Of a stretch of 64,000 bases of DNA, positions 8,909 through 16,187 are shown piece after piece. Source of the stretch: Pseudarthrobacter sp. NS4 (GTDB taxonomy: Bacteria; Actinomycetota; Actinomycetes; Actinomycetales; Micrococcaceae). The first letter of the stretch is position 1. Every line of letters starts with the position of its first letter. The notes under the pieces are model-generated. The model did no database searches and was not told where the DNA came from. It saw only the letters and a program-made list of their open reading frames with translations. The position numbers were made by a program, and so were the translations under genes. The stretch covers positions 2,170,001 to 2,234,000 of the forward strand of contig NZ_CP103288.1 of the NCBI RefSeq assembly GCF_024758005.1. The letters run 5' to 3'.

Positions 8909-8938
8909 TTGACCAGTGAACCTGGATAAGGGTAGGTT
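8909..8938 (+). promoter_or_regulatory. Promoter of the DUF2975/XRE operon
   Basis: TTGACC at 8909-8914, an 18-base spacer and TAGGTT at 8933-8938 form a sigma-A-like promoter. The operator at 8938-8968 begins at its last base, so a bound repressor would cover the transcription start. Confidence 0.5.
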
Positions 8939-8968
8939 ATCGATTCTCGTTATTAACGATTACCGATA
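8938..8968. promoter_or_regulatory. 31-bp inverted repeat, probable XRE operator
   Basis: Two 15-base arms, TATCGATTCTCGTTA and TAACGATTACCGATA, are arranged around a central T, with 12 of 15 positions complementary. It overlaps the predicted transcription start and lies upstream of a two-gene operon ending in a small XRE regulator. Autoregulation by that regulator is the likeliest reading. Confidence 0.6.
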
Positions 8969-9031
8969 AATATCTGGGGGAATGATGAGGCCGACATACA
9001 ACACTGACCGCCCATACAACGGAGGAAAAAA

Positions 9032-9622
9032 GTGGTTTCCCGTGCGGATGCGCTCTTCCTCATGATTGCTTCGGTAGCCGCTTCAGCCGCAACCACGGCG
9101 GCGACGGTGGCCGGAATTGCCGGGTATTTCACCGGTCCGGTAACTCTGGAGCTTCCCATTGCCACCGACCACCTGACAGTCAGCGAACTCGGACTGCAAG
9201 CCACCGGCCATTACACGGCTCTCCAAGCTACTGTCACAAATCTCCCGTCCGGGGACGCAGTCTTGCTGTCCTGGGCTGCGGCCCTAAATCAGATCGGAAT
9301 TCTGGGCATCCTGGTACTGGTGTTCATGCTTGGATACAGGCTTAGGAGCTCGACCCTGTTCACCGCGGGTTCAGTCTGGATTGTCGGCGCCTGCGGAGCC
9401 GTCCTGGCGGTGGCAGCTACTGGCGGGCAGGTAGTCGACCAGATCGCCCGAGGGCGCCTTGCTGAAGCTATAGGGGTCAACAAGCGGAGCGCGGAGGAAG
9501 GCGTTATCTTCGTAGGTGAATTCGATTTGACACCGCTTATGGCCGGGTTGGTCCTCGTCCTTGTCGCCTGCGTCTTCGAGTACGGGCGCCGTCTCCAGAA
9601 AGACGCAGAAGGGCTGGTCTGA
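9032..9622 (+). CDS. DUF2975-like four-helix membrane protein
   Basis: Product of 196 residues from a GTG start with a strong GGAGG upstream. Hydrophobic helices lie at about 7-30, 80-105, 112-133 and 165-187, the arrangement of DUF2975 proteins. Its gene overlaps the downstream XRE gene (TGATG), the pairing in which DUF2975 membrane proteins are usually found. The membrane protein may sense an envelope state and control the regulator; this is inference from the pairing. Confidence 0.7.
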   Translation: MVSRADALFLMIASVAASAATTAATVAGIAGYFTGPVTLELPIATDHLTVSELGLQATGHYTALQATVTNLPSGDAVLLSWAAALNQIGILGILVLVFMLGYRLRSSTLFTAGSVWIVGACGAVLAVAATGGQVVDQIARGRLAEAIGVNKRSAEEGVIFVGEFDLTPLMAGLVLVLVACVFEYGRRLQKDAEGLV

Positions 9623-9852
9623 TGCCCGCAGATGATTCCTCCGACATCCACTGCCGTCTCGATGAACTCCTTGAAGCGCGGGGCATGACCCTGACTGATC
9701 TCAGCAGGCAGGTCGGAGTAAGCCTGGTGAACCTGTCGGTGCTCAAGAACAACCGGGCCAAGGCCATCAGGTTCTCCACCCTGACGGCAATCTGTGACGT
9801 GCTGGAGTGCCAGGTTGGGGACCTGCTCGTAACTACCCGCTTCAAGTCGTGA
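9622..9852 (+). CDS. XRE-family transcriptional regulator (YozG-like)
   Basis: Product of 76 residues consisting almost entirely of a Cro/CI helix-turn-helix domain: MTLTDLSRQVGVSLVNLSVLK forms the HTH and AICDVLECQVGDLL the last helix. It is translationally coupled to the DUF2975-like gene. Such small regulators typically repress their own operon, here plausibly through the inverted repeat at 8938-8968. Confidence 0.85.
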   Translation: MPADDSSDIHCRLDELLEARGMTLTDLSRQVGVSLVNLSVLKNNRAKAIRFSTLTAICDVLECQVGDLLVTTRFKS

Positions 9853-9880
9853 CCCAAAGGTAACCATCCCCAGTGCGCCC

Positions 9881-10182
9881 GTGAAGACGCTGTACGGCAT
9901 CTCGTTGATCATCCTGGCCATCGGAACGTCAGGCTGCGGTATGGATCAGCTAAGTCCCAAAGGATATCCGGACGAACTGGGCGTGTGTCCGACGATCGGC
10001 TGGAGCAACTCGGCCGCCGTGGTCCTCGAGGGGCCGGCAGGCAGGGCTACCGCCCGCCGAACGCTGCGCGTCCGGATGGCCGGCAAGCGGAGCGGGCGGG
10101 ACGTCTGGGTTGCGGCTATCGCTGGGCCTCCCCGCGCGTGCGCGCCGGGGAGTAGACTCACCGAAACGACGGATGGGGGACT
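9881..10182 (+). CDS. Putative small lipoprotein, composite or degraded
   Basis: From a GTG at 9881 the product has a lipoprotein signal (GISLIILAIGTSGC) followed by a short region ending about VVLEGPAG. After that the frame becomes Arg-rich and loses protein character, and it crosses a GC-rich inverted repeat near 10128-10152. The frame stays open to 10360, but the latter part belongs to the next element. This is probably the start of a lipoprotein gene that has decayed or been misassembled. Low confidence. Confidence 0.3.
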
Positions 10183-10373
10183 CATGGGAATGCCAGCAGC
10201 GGCGTCACCAGCGGTGGCCGGCTACAACGGCATGGCCATCGTGTCCGTGGTATGCGCCGTCCTTGCGGTGGCCGGAACCATCTGCCGGATACTTCCTCGG
10301 AGTATTCGGGATCCTCACTGCGGTACTGTCCTTCGCCGCCTCCTCCACATGTCGGGATAGGGTGGTGCCCTCC
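10183..10373 (+). pseudogene. DUF4190-like two-helix protein, frameshifted
   Basis: ATG at 10183 behind GGGGGACTC opens a short protein with a first membrane helix (NGMAIVSVVCAVLAVAGTI). Near 10280 the frame shifts and continues as GYFLGVFGILTAVLSFAA, a second helix. This Gly-Met-Ala-Ile-Val-Ser plus two-helix layout resembles DUF4190 proteins. In the shifted frame there is no stop before the HAD gene, so restoring the frame would fuse the two. Either an assembly error or a true pseudogene. Confidence 0.4.
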
Positions 10374-10865
10374 ATGAAGCCGATCATCCTTCTCGACATC
10401 GACGGCGTGCTCAACCCGAAAGTCCGCCGCGGGGACGGTGAGACTCCTGACCCGCAGCTCTCGGACGGGAAGGTTGCCCTGGTGCGGCGGCTCGCTTCCA
10501 AGGGCCGGATCGCTTGGGTGTCGACTTCACCTGCCGACGTTTTGTCTAGCCTGGAGGACCAGTTGCGTCTCGATGAGGAACCGCTGCGCGTAACCCTGAC
10601 GATGAAGGACAGTGACGTTGATGAGCCAACCCCGAAGCTCCGGTCAGTAGCGAGGTGGCTGGAAAGGATGGAAGCCGACGGGAAGGCGGACTGGGACGCG
10701 GTCGTGTGGATCGACGACGTCCTCGGACCGGACGTGCACGAGTGGGCCCACGGTTACAGCAAGCCCGTCCTCCTGGAGAAGCCGTCGCCCGAGAAGGGGC
10801 TGACAGAGGAGCATGTTGTGGCGGTCCAAGTGTTCATCAACGACGGCTCTTGGGGGTTTCCATAG
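10374..10865 (+). CDS. HAD domain protein
   Basis: Product of 163 residues starting MKPIILLDIDGVLNP, where the two aspartates of the HAD DxD motif are residues 8 and 10. Further family features are WVSTSPADV (motif II region) and VVWIDDVLG (motif IV). The short, capless architecture matches the actinobacterial HAD proteins related to the HAD domain of Swiss-army-knife RNA-repair proteins. A nucleic-acid or small-phosphoester substrate is possible but not shown. A region of no clear coding content separates it from the next gene. Confidence 0.72.
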   Translation: MKPIILLDIDGVLNPKVRRGDGETPDPQLSDGKVALVRRLASKGRIAWVSTSPADVLSSLEDQLRLDEEPLRVTLTMKDSDVDEPTPKLRSVARWLERMEADGKADWDAVVWIDDVLGPDVHEWAHGYSKPVLLEKPSPEKGLTEEHVVAVQVFINDGSWGFP

Positions 10866-10989
10866 TGGTTTATTCATCTACGTCTTGGTCGAGAGATTCT
10901 TGGATATTGACGACCGCCAGGTGCCGCTGTTGCCTGCTCCGGCTTCATGATGATTGCCGGCCCCAAGATCGATTTCAACAAGGTTGCTA

Positions 10990-11367
10990 ATGACGACTGC
11001 TTCTAAATCAACCGAGCGCAACTACTGGTTGGCATTGTCGGCCCTGTTCGGAGCGACGGTTAGTGTTGTGGCCATGACGGACCCGCCGTGGTCCGTGGCG
11101 ATGGTCGTAGCCTTCGTTCTGTTCGTGGTTCTGCAGAGCATCAACTACAGACAGATCAGTCGCTACATTCAAGGGAAGCTTGCTACTGCCAACCCAGGGG
11201 TGGGAATCCTCGGTGCCGTCTTCGGCGGCGCAGCGGTGCTCATCCATGGCAGCCCGATAGCCCTGTGGGCAGGGCCCGTCCTGGGGCTCGTAACCTTCGT
11301 CGTTATGTACCTGTTCCTGCAGCGGTTTGGCCGCTTTCACCACAGTCCCAACACGAACTCCATCTGA
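10990..11367 (+). CDS. Hypothetical four-helix membrane protein
   Basis: Product of 125 residues, not recognised. Hydrophobic segments at about 13-30, 36-53, 75-92 and 96-115 suggest four short helices, with a basic loop NYRQISRYIQGK between the second and third. The ATG at 10990 follows an AAGG. The gene is followed by a strong terminator. Confidence 0.6.
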   Translation: MTTASKSTERNYWLALSALFGATVSVVAMTDPPWSVAMVVAFVLFVVLQSINYRQISRYIQGKLATANPGVGILGAVFGGAAVLIHGSPIALWAGPVLGLVTFVVMYLFLQRFGRFHHSPNTNSI

Positions 11368-11381
11368 ACCAACCAGCGTCA

Positions 11382-11429
11382 GTTGATGGCCGTACGGGTG
11401 GGCATCACCAGACCCGTACGGCCCTCAAC
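11382..11429. terminator. Long-stem terminator-like hairpin
   Basis: An 18-bp stem with one mismatch (GTTGATGGCCGTACGGGT pairing with ACCCGTACGGCCCTCAAC) and a 12-base loop lies 14 bases after the membrane-protein stop codon. Only a weak T stretch follows. Confidence 0.6.
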
Positions 11430-11616
11430 TCGTTTCGCGTCGTTGAGGCAGCAATTCGTCAATATCGCCGTGAGCCCTGCTGTTTCAAGAAATAAAGGCG
11501 GCGGCACCTTTCAAGGCGGGGCTGCGGCAGGCGGTTGGTGGACCTACTCCATCGAGTCGCAGCACAGAGTGCCGGGTCCACCAACGTCTGGACCAGTAAG
11601 CACCCCAGGTCAGCGT

Positions 11617-12513
11617 CTACTGCTGAATAAGCCCTCCATGTCCAGGGCGATCCCCGTACTGAAGTTTAGAAAGTGTCACGACGGCGTCGACCTGAACCCG
11701 GGCGCCAAGGGGCAGCCCGGCCACCTGGAGGGTTGTGCGCGCAGGAAAAGGCTCCGGGAATCGCCGGGAATAGACGGCGTTAATGGCTTGGAAGTCGTCG
11801 TAGTCGGTCAGATAGATGGTGGTGCTGAGGACATTCGCCAGGGAAATTCCCACTTCTTCGAGCAGGGTCTCCAGATTGGTCAGCATGGCCTCGCACTGGT
11901 CTTTTACCTCGGGGGAGACGAGACTGCCGTCGACGGGGCTTTGCCCGATGATCCCGGCCGTGTAGCCGGTGTCGCCGTGCCGGACAAGATGGGAAAAAGG
12001 GGCGGGGGACTGGTGCAGGTTGGGACTGAAGTGGTGGCTGGGCATCCCCTTGTCGGGTTCAGGCATTTTGGGGCAGGGCGTCTTTGCCCGCTCCTCAACG
12101 GGTTCGAGTTCCTGGAACAGGGTCACCTGAAGCCCGGCCGGCGCAGCGAGCCGTGAGTTCAGTGACCGCCAAGGGGTTTCCCGCGGTGTGGCGATCAGTT
12201 CGGCCCCTGCCTCGACAAGCTTGGTCGTCACGGCCTCCGTGTCCTCCACTTCGAAAGCGACCCGGAGCCTGGCGCTGGGCTGACCCTCCGCTTCCACCCG
12301 GTCGATGAGTTTTACCTGTGCAGGGTTGGACAGTTCGAGAGTGGCCCGGCCGGCATCAAGGATGGTGACGCGGGCATCGCCTTCTCCCTCATAGGCTTCC
12401 TGCTCCGGCAGCCCCAGGACATCGCGGTAGAAGGTCAGTGCCTTGTCGTAGTCGTCGGCTTCGACAACGAGGCGGAGCTGGCGGACGGGTGCTTTCGCTT
12501 TTTCCGTGGTCAT
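11617..12513 (-). CDS. VOC (glyoxalase-like) - RidA domain fusion protein
   Basis: One uninterrupted 298-residue frame joins two families. Residues about 8-133 are a VOC/glyoxalase-fold domain (LRLVVEADDYDKALTFYRDVLGL start, TPWRSLNSRLAAPAG end). After a Pro-rich linker (about 134-160), residues about 160-285 are a YjgF/RidA-like domain with LVRHGDTGYTAGIIG, NLETLLEEVG, TIYLTDYDDFQAIN and the terminal RTTLQVAGLPLGARVQVDAV, where the RidA substrate Arg would sit. RidA proteins deaminate reactive enamines or imines; VOC domains bind metals and small metabolites. Coupling the two in one chain suggests a metabolite-damage or detoxification role. Confidence 0.85.
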   Translation of the reverse strand: MTTEKAKAPVRQLRLVVEADDYDKALTFYRDVLGLPEQEAYEGEGDARVTILDAGRATLELSNPAQVKLIDRVEAEGQPSARLRVAFEVEDTEAVTTKLVEAGAELIATPRETPWRSLNSRLAAPAGLQVTLFQELEPVEERAKTPCPKMPEPDKGMPSHHFSPNLHQSPAPFSHLVRHGDTGYTAGIIGQSPVDGSLVSPEVKDQCEAMLTNLETLLEEVGISLANVLSTTIYLTDYDDFQAINAVYSRRFPEPFPARTTLQVAGLPLGARVQVDAVVTLSKLQYGDRPGHGGLIQQ

Positions 12514-12519
12514 GCATGT

Positions 12520-12525
12520 ACCGTA
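12520..12525 (-). promoter_or_regulatory. -10 element of the VOC-RidA gene
   Basis: Minus-strand TACGGT, six bases, then ATG at 12513. Confidence 0.5.
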
Positions 12526-12613
12526 ACGTCCGCGCGGAAAGGCTGCACGGCAGGACTAGCGGCCCTTACTGCGATGCGCAGTGGGTCGAGGATGTCGGAC
12601 GGTCCGCCCAGGC

Positions 12614-12799
12614 CTAGGCGCCGGCCTTCCTGACGTACTCCTCCACGGCGTCTTTTGGGATGCGGTAGGACTTGCCGAACCGCATGGCGGTCAGGGTGTG
12701 GGCGTGGACCAGTCGATAGACGGTCATCTTTGATACCCGCAGTACCTGGGCCACTTCAGCGATGGTCAGGTAGTGGCTGGGCAGGGTTGGGTTGGACAT
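12614..12799 (-). CDS. Small HTH DNA-binding protein (excisionase/BldC-like)
   Basis: Product of 61 residues made of one winged-helix domain: YLTIAEVAQVLRVSKMTVYRLVHAHTLTAMRFGKSYRIPKDAVEEYV. This MerR/excisionase-type fold (helix_turn_helix_17) is common in small actinobacterial regulators and in excisionases. The SD-like CAGGAG is about 10 bases before the ATG. It follows the 84-residue gene by 28 bases and is probably cotranscribed with it. Regulator versus phage-type excisionase cannot be decided. Confidence 0.82.
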   Translation of the reverse strand: MSNPTLPSHYLTIAEVAQVLRVSKMTVYRLVHAHTLTAMRFGKSYRIPKDAVEEYVRKAGA

Positions 12800-12827
12800 G
12801 ACAATCTGGCTCCTGCACTGGGACCGG

Positions 12828-13082
12828 CTAGTCCTGCCGCCTCACCTGGCGGTGGTCGTAGAAGAAGATCTGTCCTGCTGTTTCCAGCCCCACAAACACG
12901 CCGTTCTTGACGGCCACCAAACCTTCCCTGCGGCCGTTGAAGGGATCATCACCGACGACTGGTTCACCGATTCTGAAGGGAACTGCCACCGTATGCACCC
13001 TGGCCAGGGCGTCATGGACAAACTCGGACAACCGGCCGGGTCGAGTCCGCAACATTGAGGTACTGGCTGGGGTTGCCCACAT
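12828..13082 (-). CDS. Hypothetical small protein
   Basis: Product of 84 residues, not recognised. The start is chosen at 13082 because a strong GAAGGAGG lies just upstream; the open frame runs further back but without protein-like sequence. The product has a Ser/Arg-rich N-terminus and a beta-rich, Val/Gly-containing C-terminus (PFRIGEPVVGDD, EGLVAVKNGVFVGLE) resembling a small beta-barrel. It precedes the HTH gene. Confidence 0.55.
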   Translation of the reverse strand: MWATPASTSMLRTRPGRLSEFVHDALARVHTVAVPFRIGEPVVGDDPFNGRREGLVAVKNGVFVGLETAGQIFFYDHRQVRRQD

Positions 13083-13460
13083 AGGATCCTCCTTCGCAGT
13101 AGCATCGTCGCTGATGCACTGGTGGTGGTGCGGACCGGCAAGCTGCGGGGAATGGTCTCCGTACCGGAGAAGCACCGTGGATGAAGACTAAGTCGTGAAC
13201 CACACCAGCCACAAGAGCTAACTCTCACCTCAGCAGAATCGTAACCATCTACTTTTACGGATCCGTGCGACTTGGGGTGCAGCCACCCGAAAACGACTAA
13301 GACGTCGGCGGCTCGGGTATGAGCTTGCGCCGCTTCATCTCCGCAGTGATGTGCCCCGCGACGATCCGTTCTCCGATGCCTCATGAGGCTTCAATCACAC
13401 TGGTGGTGCCGGTGAACATGATCCCGGAGACGCTGGCATCTACGACACCCCGATCCAACC
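13083..13460. other. Gene-poor stretch with a possible gene remnant
   Basis: No intact gene is visible. On the minus strand between 13476 and 13297 a protein-like reading with one in-frame TGA (at 13381-13383) occurs: VVDASVSGIMFTGTTSV, then GERIVAGHITAEMKRRKLI. This could be the tail of a gene cut off when the neighbouring two-component segment arrived. The family is not recognised. Confidence 0.25.
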
Positions 13461-14108
13461 TCAGGTGCGGCCGGTCTCATGAGCCCACATGGCGACCTCG
13501 ACCCGATTACGCGCGCCGAGCTTGCGCATCAGGCTGGCCAGATGGGTCTTGACGGTGCTGGGACTGATGTGGAGATCGGCGGCGATCTCACTATTGGTTC
13601 GGCCCTGCGCCACGGTGAGGAGCACTTGCTCCTCACGGGAGGTGAGCGGTTCTATCGGCTGCGCGGATGGTCCCTTCTGGGATCTGGCAAACGCCGCAAG
13701 TAGGCGGACGGTGACGCTGGCAGCGATCAGAGCATCACCATCGGCTGCAGCGTGGATCGCCTGGGTCAGCAGCGCAGGTCCGGCGTCCTTGAGCAGGAAG
13801 CCCCGGGCGCCGGCCTTCAACGCCCCATGGACATACTCGTCGAGGTCAAAAGTGGTGATCACGACGATCGGCAGGGGGTCGGTGACCTCGGGTCCGGCGA
13901 GCTGGCGGGTGGCTTCGATACCGTCCATCAGCGGCATGCGGATGTCGAACAGGCACACGTCCGGGTGCAGCTGACGCGCCAGGCCCACCGCCTGTCGCCC
14001 ATCGGTGGCGGCGCCCACGACCTCGATGTCGGGCTGGGCGTTCAGCAGCATCGTCAGGCCGGTGCGCACGATGTCCTGATCGTCGGCGATGAGCACCCGG
14101 ATGGTCAT
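13461..14108 (-). CDS. NarL/LuxR-family response regulator
   Basis: Product of 215 residues. The receiver domain (1-120) has the acidic pair D9/D10, the phosphoacceptor Asp55 in CLFDIRMP, a conserved Thr in VVITTFD and the LKAGARGFLLKD lysine. A LuxR-type HTH (about 150-212) contains LTSREEQVLLTVAQG and ISPSTVKTHLASLMRKLGARNRVE. It overlaps the histidine kinase gene by four bases and is translated just after it, so the two form a cognate pair. Targets probably include the adjacent DUF6326/ABC genes, by context. Confidence 0.93.
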   Translation of the reverse strand: MTIRVLIADDQDIVRTGLTMLLNAQPDIEVVGAATDGRQAVGLARQLHPDVCLFDIRMPLMDGIEATRQLAGPEVTDPLPIVVITTFDLDEYVHGALKAGARGFLLKDAGPALLTQAIHAAADGDALIAASVTVRLLAAFARSQKGPSAQPIEPLTSREEQVLLTVAQGRTNSEIAADLHISPSTVKTHLASLMRKLGARNRVEVAMWAHETGRT

Positions 14109-15253
14109 CGGGGAGCGACCGCTCGGGGCAGCATCGCCTCGACCCGCCAGCCACCGCCCGCGCGCGGGCCAGCGTGGAACGTGCCACCCAGCAGCTTGGC
14201 GCGTTCCCGCATACCGACCAGGCCGTAGCCCGACGGGCTGCCGCCGGCCGTGCTGACGGCACCATCGTCATCGACCGTCAACTGCACCCGTTCGGCGTCA
14301 CCCACGACACGCACGGCTACCCGCGTCGCGTAGCGGGCGTGCCGTCGCGCGTTCGTGACCGACTCCTGGGTCAGGCGGTAGAGCGCGGCCCCGACCACGG
14401 GGCTGAGATCGTCGAGCTCACCGGACAGCTCCACGTCGACCTGTGGCCCTCCCTCGGCTTGACCGGCGAGCCGCCCGAGGTCAGCCAGGCCCGGGCGTGG
14501 CGCGAAGTCCGCCCCCTCGGAGGCGCGCAGGACACCGACCATGGTGCGCAACTCGGTCAGCGTTCGCGAGGCCGCGTCCTCGATGACAGCAAGGACCTCA
14601 GCGGCACGCTCGGGGTGCGACGTTGCGACGGCACGTCCGGCCTGGGCCTGGATGGCGATGCCGGAGACGTGGTGGGCGACCGTGTCGTGGAGGTCACGCG
14701 CCAGCTGCTCGCGCTCCCGAGCTTTGGCCTCGTCGATGTCGCGGGTGCGCGTGTACGCGTGGTAGCGGATTGCAGCGCCCAGGGCTGCGGCGAACAGGAA
14801 GAAGGCGTATGCACCCACCGTATCTTCCGGGCTGGTCGGGTCGGCGACGTGGGTGATGACCAGCCAGACCAGGATGACCCCCAGGCCGGTCGCGGCCTCG
14901 CGGCCGGCTCCCCAGCGGAACAGCGCGTAGGTCAAGACGAGCACGCCCCCGATGCTCGTCAGCAGACCAGCCTCCTCGCCCGCGAGGATCCTCGCGACGT
15001 CCACAGCCGTCAGTGTGCCGAAGGAGATCGCGACCGCCGCCAGGGGGTGGGTGCGGCGCCACCACAAGGGAGCAAGGACCACAAACACGGCGGCGAGCAC
15101 CAGCGGGCGCGACGTTAGGTCCTCGCGGAGCACCGCCTCCACCACCGACCACGCCAGGAGCACCGCGACGAGCGCCCCGTCCCGCCACACCCGCCGCGGG
15201 GGGTTCGCCGGTCGAGGCTCAGCCCACAACGAGCGCAGCGCCTTCGTCACCAT
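14105..15253 (-). CDS. Sensor histidine kinase (HisKA_3 / DesK-NarX type)
   Basis: Product of 382 residues. About five to six membrane helices occupy residues 25-165. The HisKA_3 dimerisation domain has the phosphoacceptor His189 in LARDLHDTVAHHVS. The HATPase domain (about 280-378) has TQESVTNARRHA (N box) and SGYGLVGMRERAKLLGG (G2 box). Membrane-embedded sensors of this type often detect membrane state or antibiotics. The usual pairing in actinobacteria is with an ABC transporter, and a decayed ABC gene lies 0.9 kb upstream on the other strand. Confidence 0.92.
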   Translation of the reverse strand: MVTKALRSLWAEPRPANPPRRVWRDGALVAVLLAWSVVEAVLREDLTSRPLVLAAVFVVLAPLWWRRTHPLAAVAISFGTLTAVDVARILAGEEAGLLTSIGGVLVLTYALFRWGAGREAATGLGVILVWLVITHVADPTSPEDTVGAYAFFLFAAALGAAIRYHAYTRTRDIDEAKAREREQLARDLHDTVAHHVSGIAIQAQAGRAVATSHPERAAEVLAVIEDAASRTLTELRTMVGVLRASEGADFAPRPGLADLGRLAGQAEGGPQVDVELSGELDDLSPVVGAALYRLTQESVTNARRHARYATRVAVRVVGDAERVQLTVDDDGAVSTAGGSPSGYGLVGMRERAKLLGGTFHAGPRAGGGWRVEAMLPRAVAPR

Positions 15254-15259
15254 CTGTCC

Positions 15260-15265
15260 AGCTTA
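15260..15265 (-). promoter_or_regulatory. -10 element of the histidine kinase gene
   Basis: Minus-strand TAAGCT, six bases, then ATG at 15253. Confidence 0.5.
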
Positions 15266-15412
15266 GAGCCAGCGCGGCAGCGGCGGATCAGCCGAAAGCA
15301 CGAGTGAGAGACCATGCCATCGGCCAGGCGAACTCCAGCCTCCGGGCCGATGTGCCCGCCGCCGGGCTCAGCGATCGTGGAACTACCGATCCTCACCACA
15401 ACAACGGAGCCC

Positions 15413-15904
15413 ATGATGAGAACACGTCAACCCACCAGCACACTGGAAGACCAGCGGATCCCGGTGCAAGCCAAGCTCGCGGCAGCCTGGACCAGCTTGA
15501 TGTTCTTCTACATCTACATCGACTACTTCCACCTCTACAAGCCCGGCAGCATCGACCAAATCCGGAGTGGCGAAATCTTTGTATTCGACATCAGCGGGCC
15601 GTTGTTGACCATTTTCGTCGTGGTCATAGGGATCCCGGCCCTGATGGTGATGCTCTCCATGACACTGCCCGCCCGGGTGAACCGCGCCACGAACCTCGTC
15701 GTTGCATCGCTTTACATCCCCGTCACGGTGTTCAACGCGGCCTCGACGACCTGGGAATGGGCCTCCTTCTACGCCCTCTCCATCGGAATCGAGGTGCTGC
15801 TCCTGGCCTTCATCCTGCGCTCCGCCTGGACCTGGCCCCGCACCGCACCGTCGGCGACCATGCCGACCAGCCGTGACGCCGATCGCGCCCAGCAGCAAGC
15901 GTGA
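15413..15904 (+). CDS. DUF6326-like membrane protein
   Basis: Product of 163 residues from ATG 15413, which follows GGAG by four bases; the open frame extends further upstream without protein character. Four hydrophobic helices are visible: LAAAWTSLMFFYIYIDYFHLY (about 18-38), LLTIFVVVIGIPALMVML, ATNLVVASLYIPVTVF and YALSIGIEVLLLAFILRSAW. This matches DUF6326 proteins, found next to two-component/ABC loci. Function unknown. It is divergent from the histidine kinase. Confidence 0.78.
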   Translation: MMRTRQPTSTLEDQRIPVQAKLAAAWTSLMFFYIYIDYFHLYKPGSIDQIRSGEIFVFDISGPLLTIFVVVIGIPALMVMLSMTLPARVNRATNLVVASLYIPVTVFNAASTTWEWASFYALSIGIEVLLLAFILRSAWTWPRTAPSATMPTSRDADRAQQQA

Positions 15905-16005
15905 ACCCAAGAGCAGTCCCCGTCCTGTTCGGAGCCATCTGCCTCGGTGCCGCGGTGTGGGCCTCCCGGCGGTGGGACACCAACTACCACTGGGACGTCG
16001 CGTAG
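15901..16005 (+). CDS. Possible 34-residue membrane peptide
   Basis: A GTG overlaps the stop of the DUF6326 gene (GTGA) and opens 34 codons: a hydrophobic segment VPVLFGAICLGAAVWAS, then a Trp-rich end (RRWDTNYHWDV). Translational coupling argues for expression, but the frame could equally be the stub of a truncated gene. Confidence 0.3.
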   Translation: MNPRAVPVLFGAICLGAAVWASRRWDTNYHWDVA

Positions 16006-16022
16006 GGGCCTTCCAAGGGCCC

Positions 16023-16115
16023 CTACCGGCAGGTCAGGTCATCGGATGCGCACAGGCCCACCGCATCGTCGACACCGACCCCAAGCGCGGCAACGTCGTC
16101 GTCCGCCTCACCGAC
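16023..16115 (+). pseudogene. Possible C-terminal remnant of a zinc-type dehydrogenase
   Basis: The plus-strand reading GQVIGCAQAHRIVDTDPKRG followed by NVVVRL resembles the C-terminal end of MDR-family (quinone oxidoreductase-like) dehydrogenases, which finish with EAHRxLDxxxxxGKIVL. Nothing upstream supplies the rest of the enzyme. It lies directly before the ABC remnant, consistent with a patchwork of gene ends. Confidence 0.35.
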
Positions 16116-16187
16116 CCGCCACGACGGACACGCCGAGCCGCCGTATCAGATCCGCCAGTCCCACCATCACCCAGGAAGGTCCCGGTC

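Noticed and set aside
10128-10152. GC-rich inverted repeat as terminator
   Set aside because: No T-tract and it is imperfect; a terminator role is not supported.
11383-12156. 257-codon plus-strand frame
   Set aside because: Antisense to the VOC-RidA gene and runs through a terminator hairpin.
12842-13384. 180-codon minus-strand frame
   Set aside because: Cys/Arg/Trp-rich shadow; the overlapping frame with a strong SD at 13082 is the better gene.
14174-15118. 314-codon plus-strand open frame
   Set aside because: Antisense to the histidine kinase, whose motifs are unambiguous.
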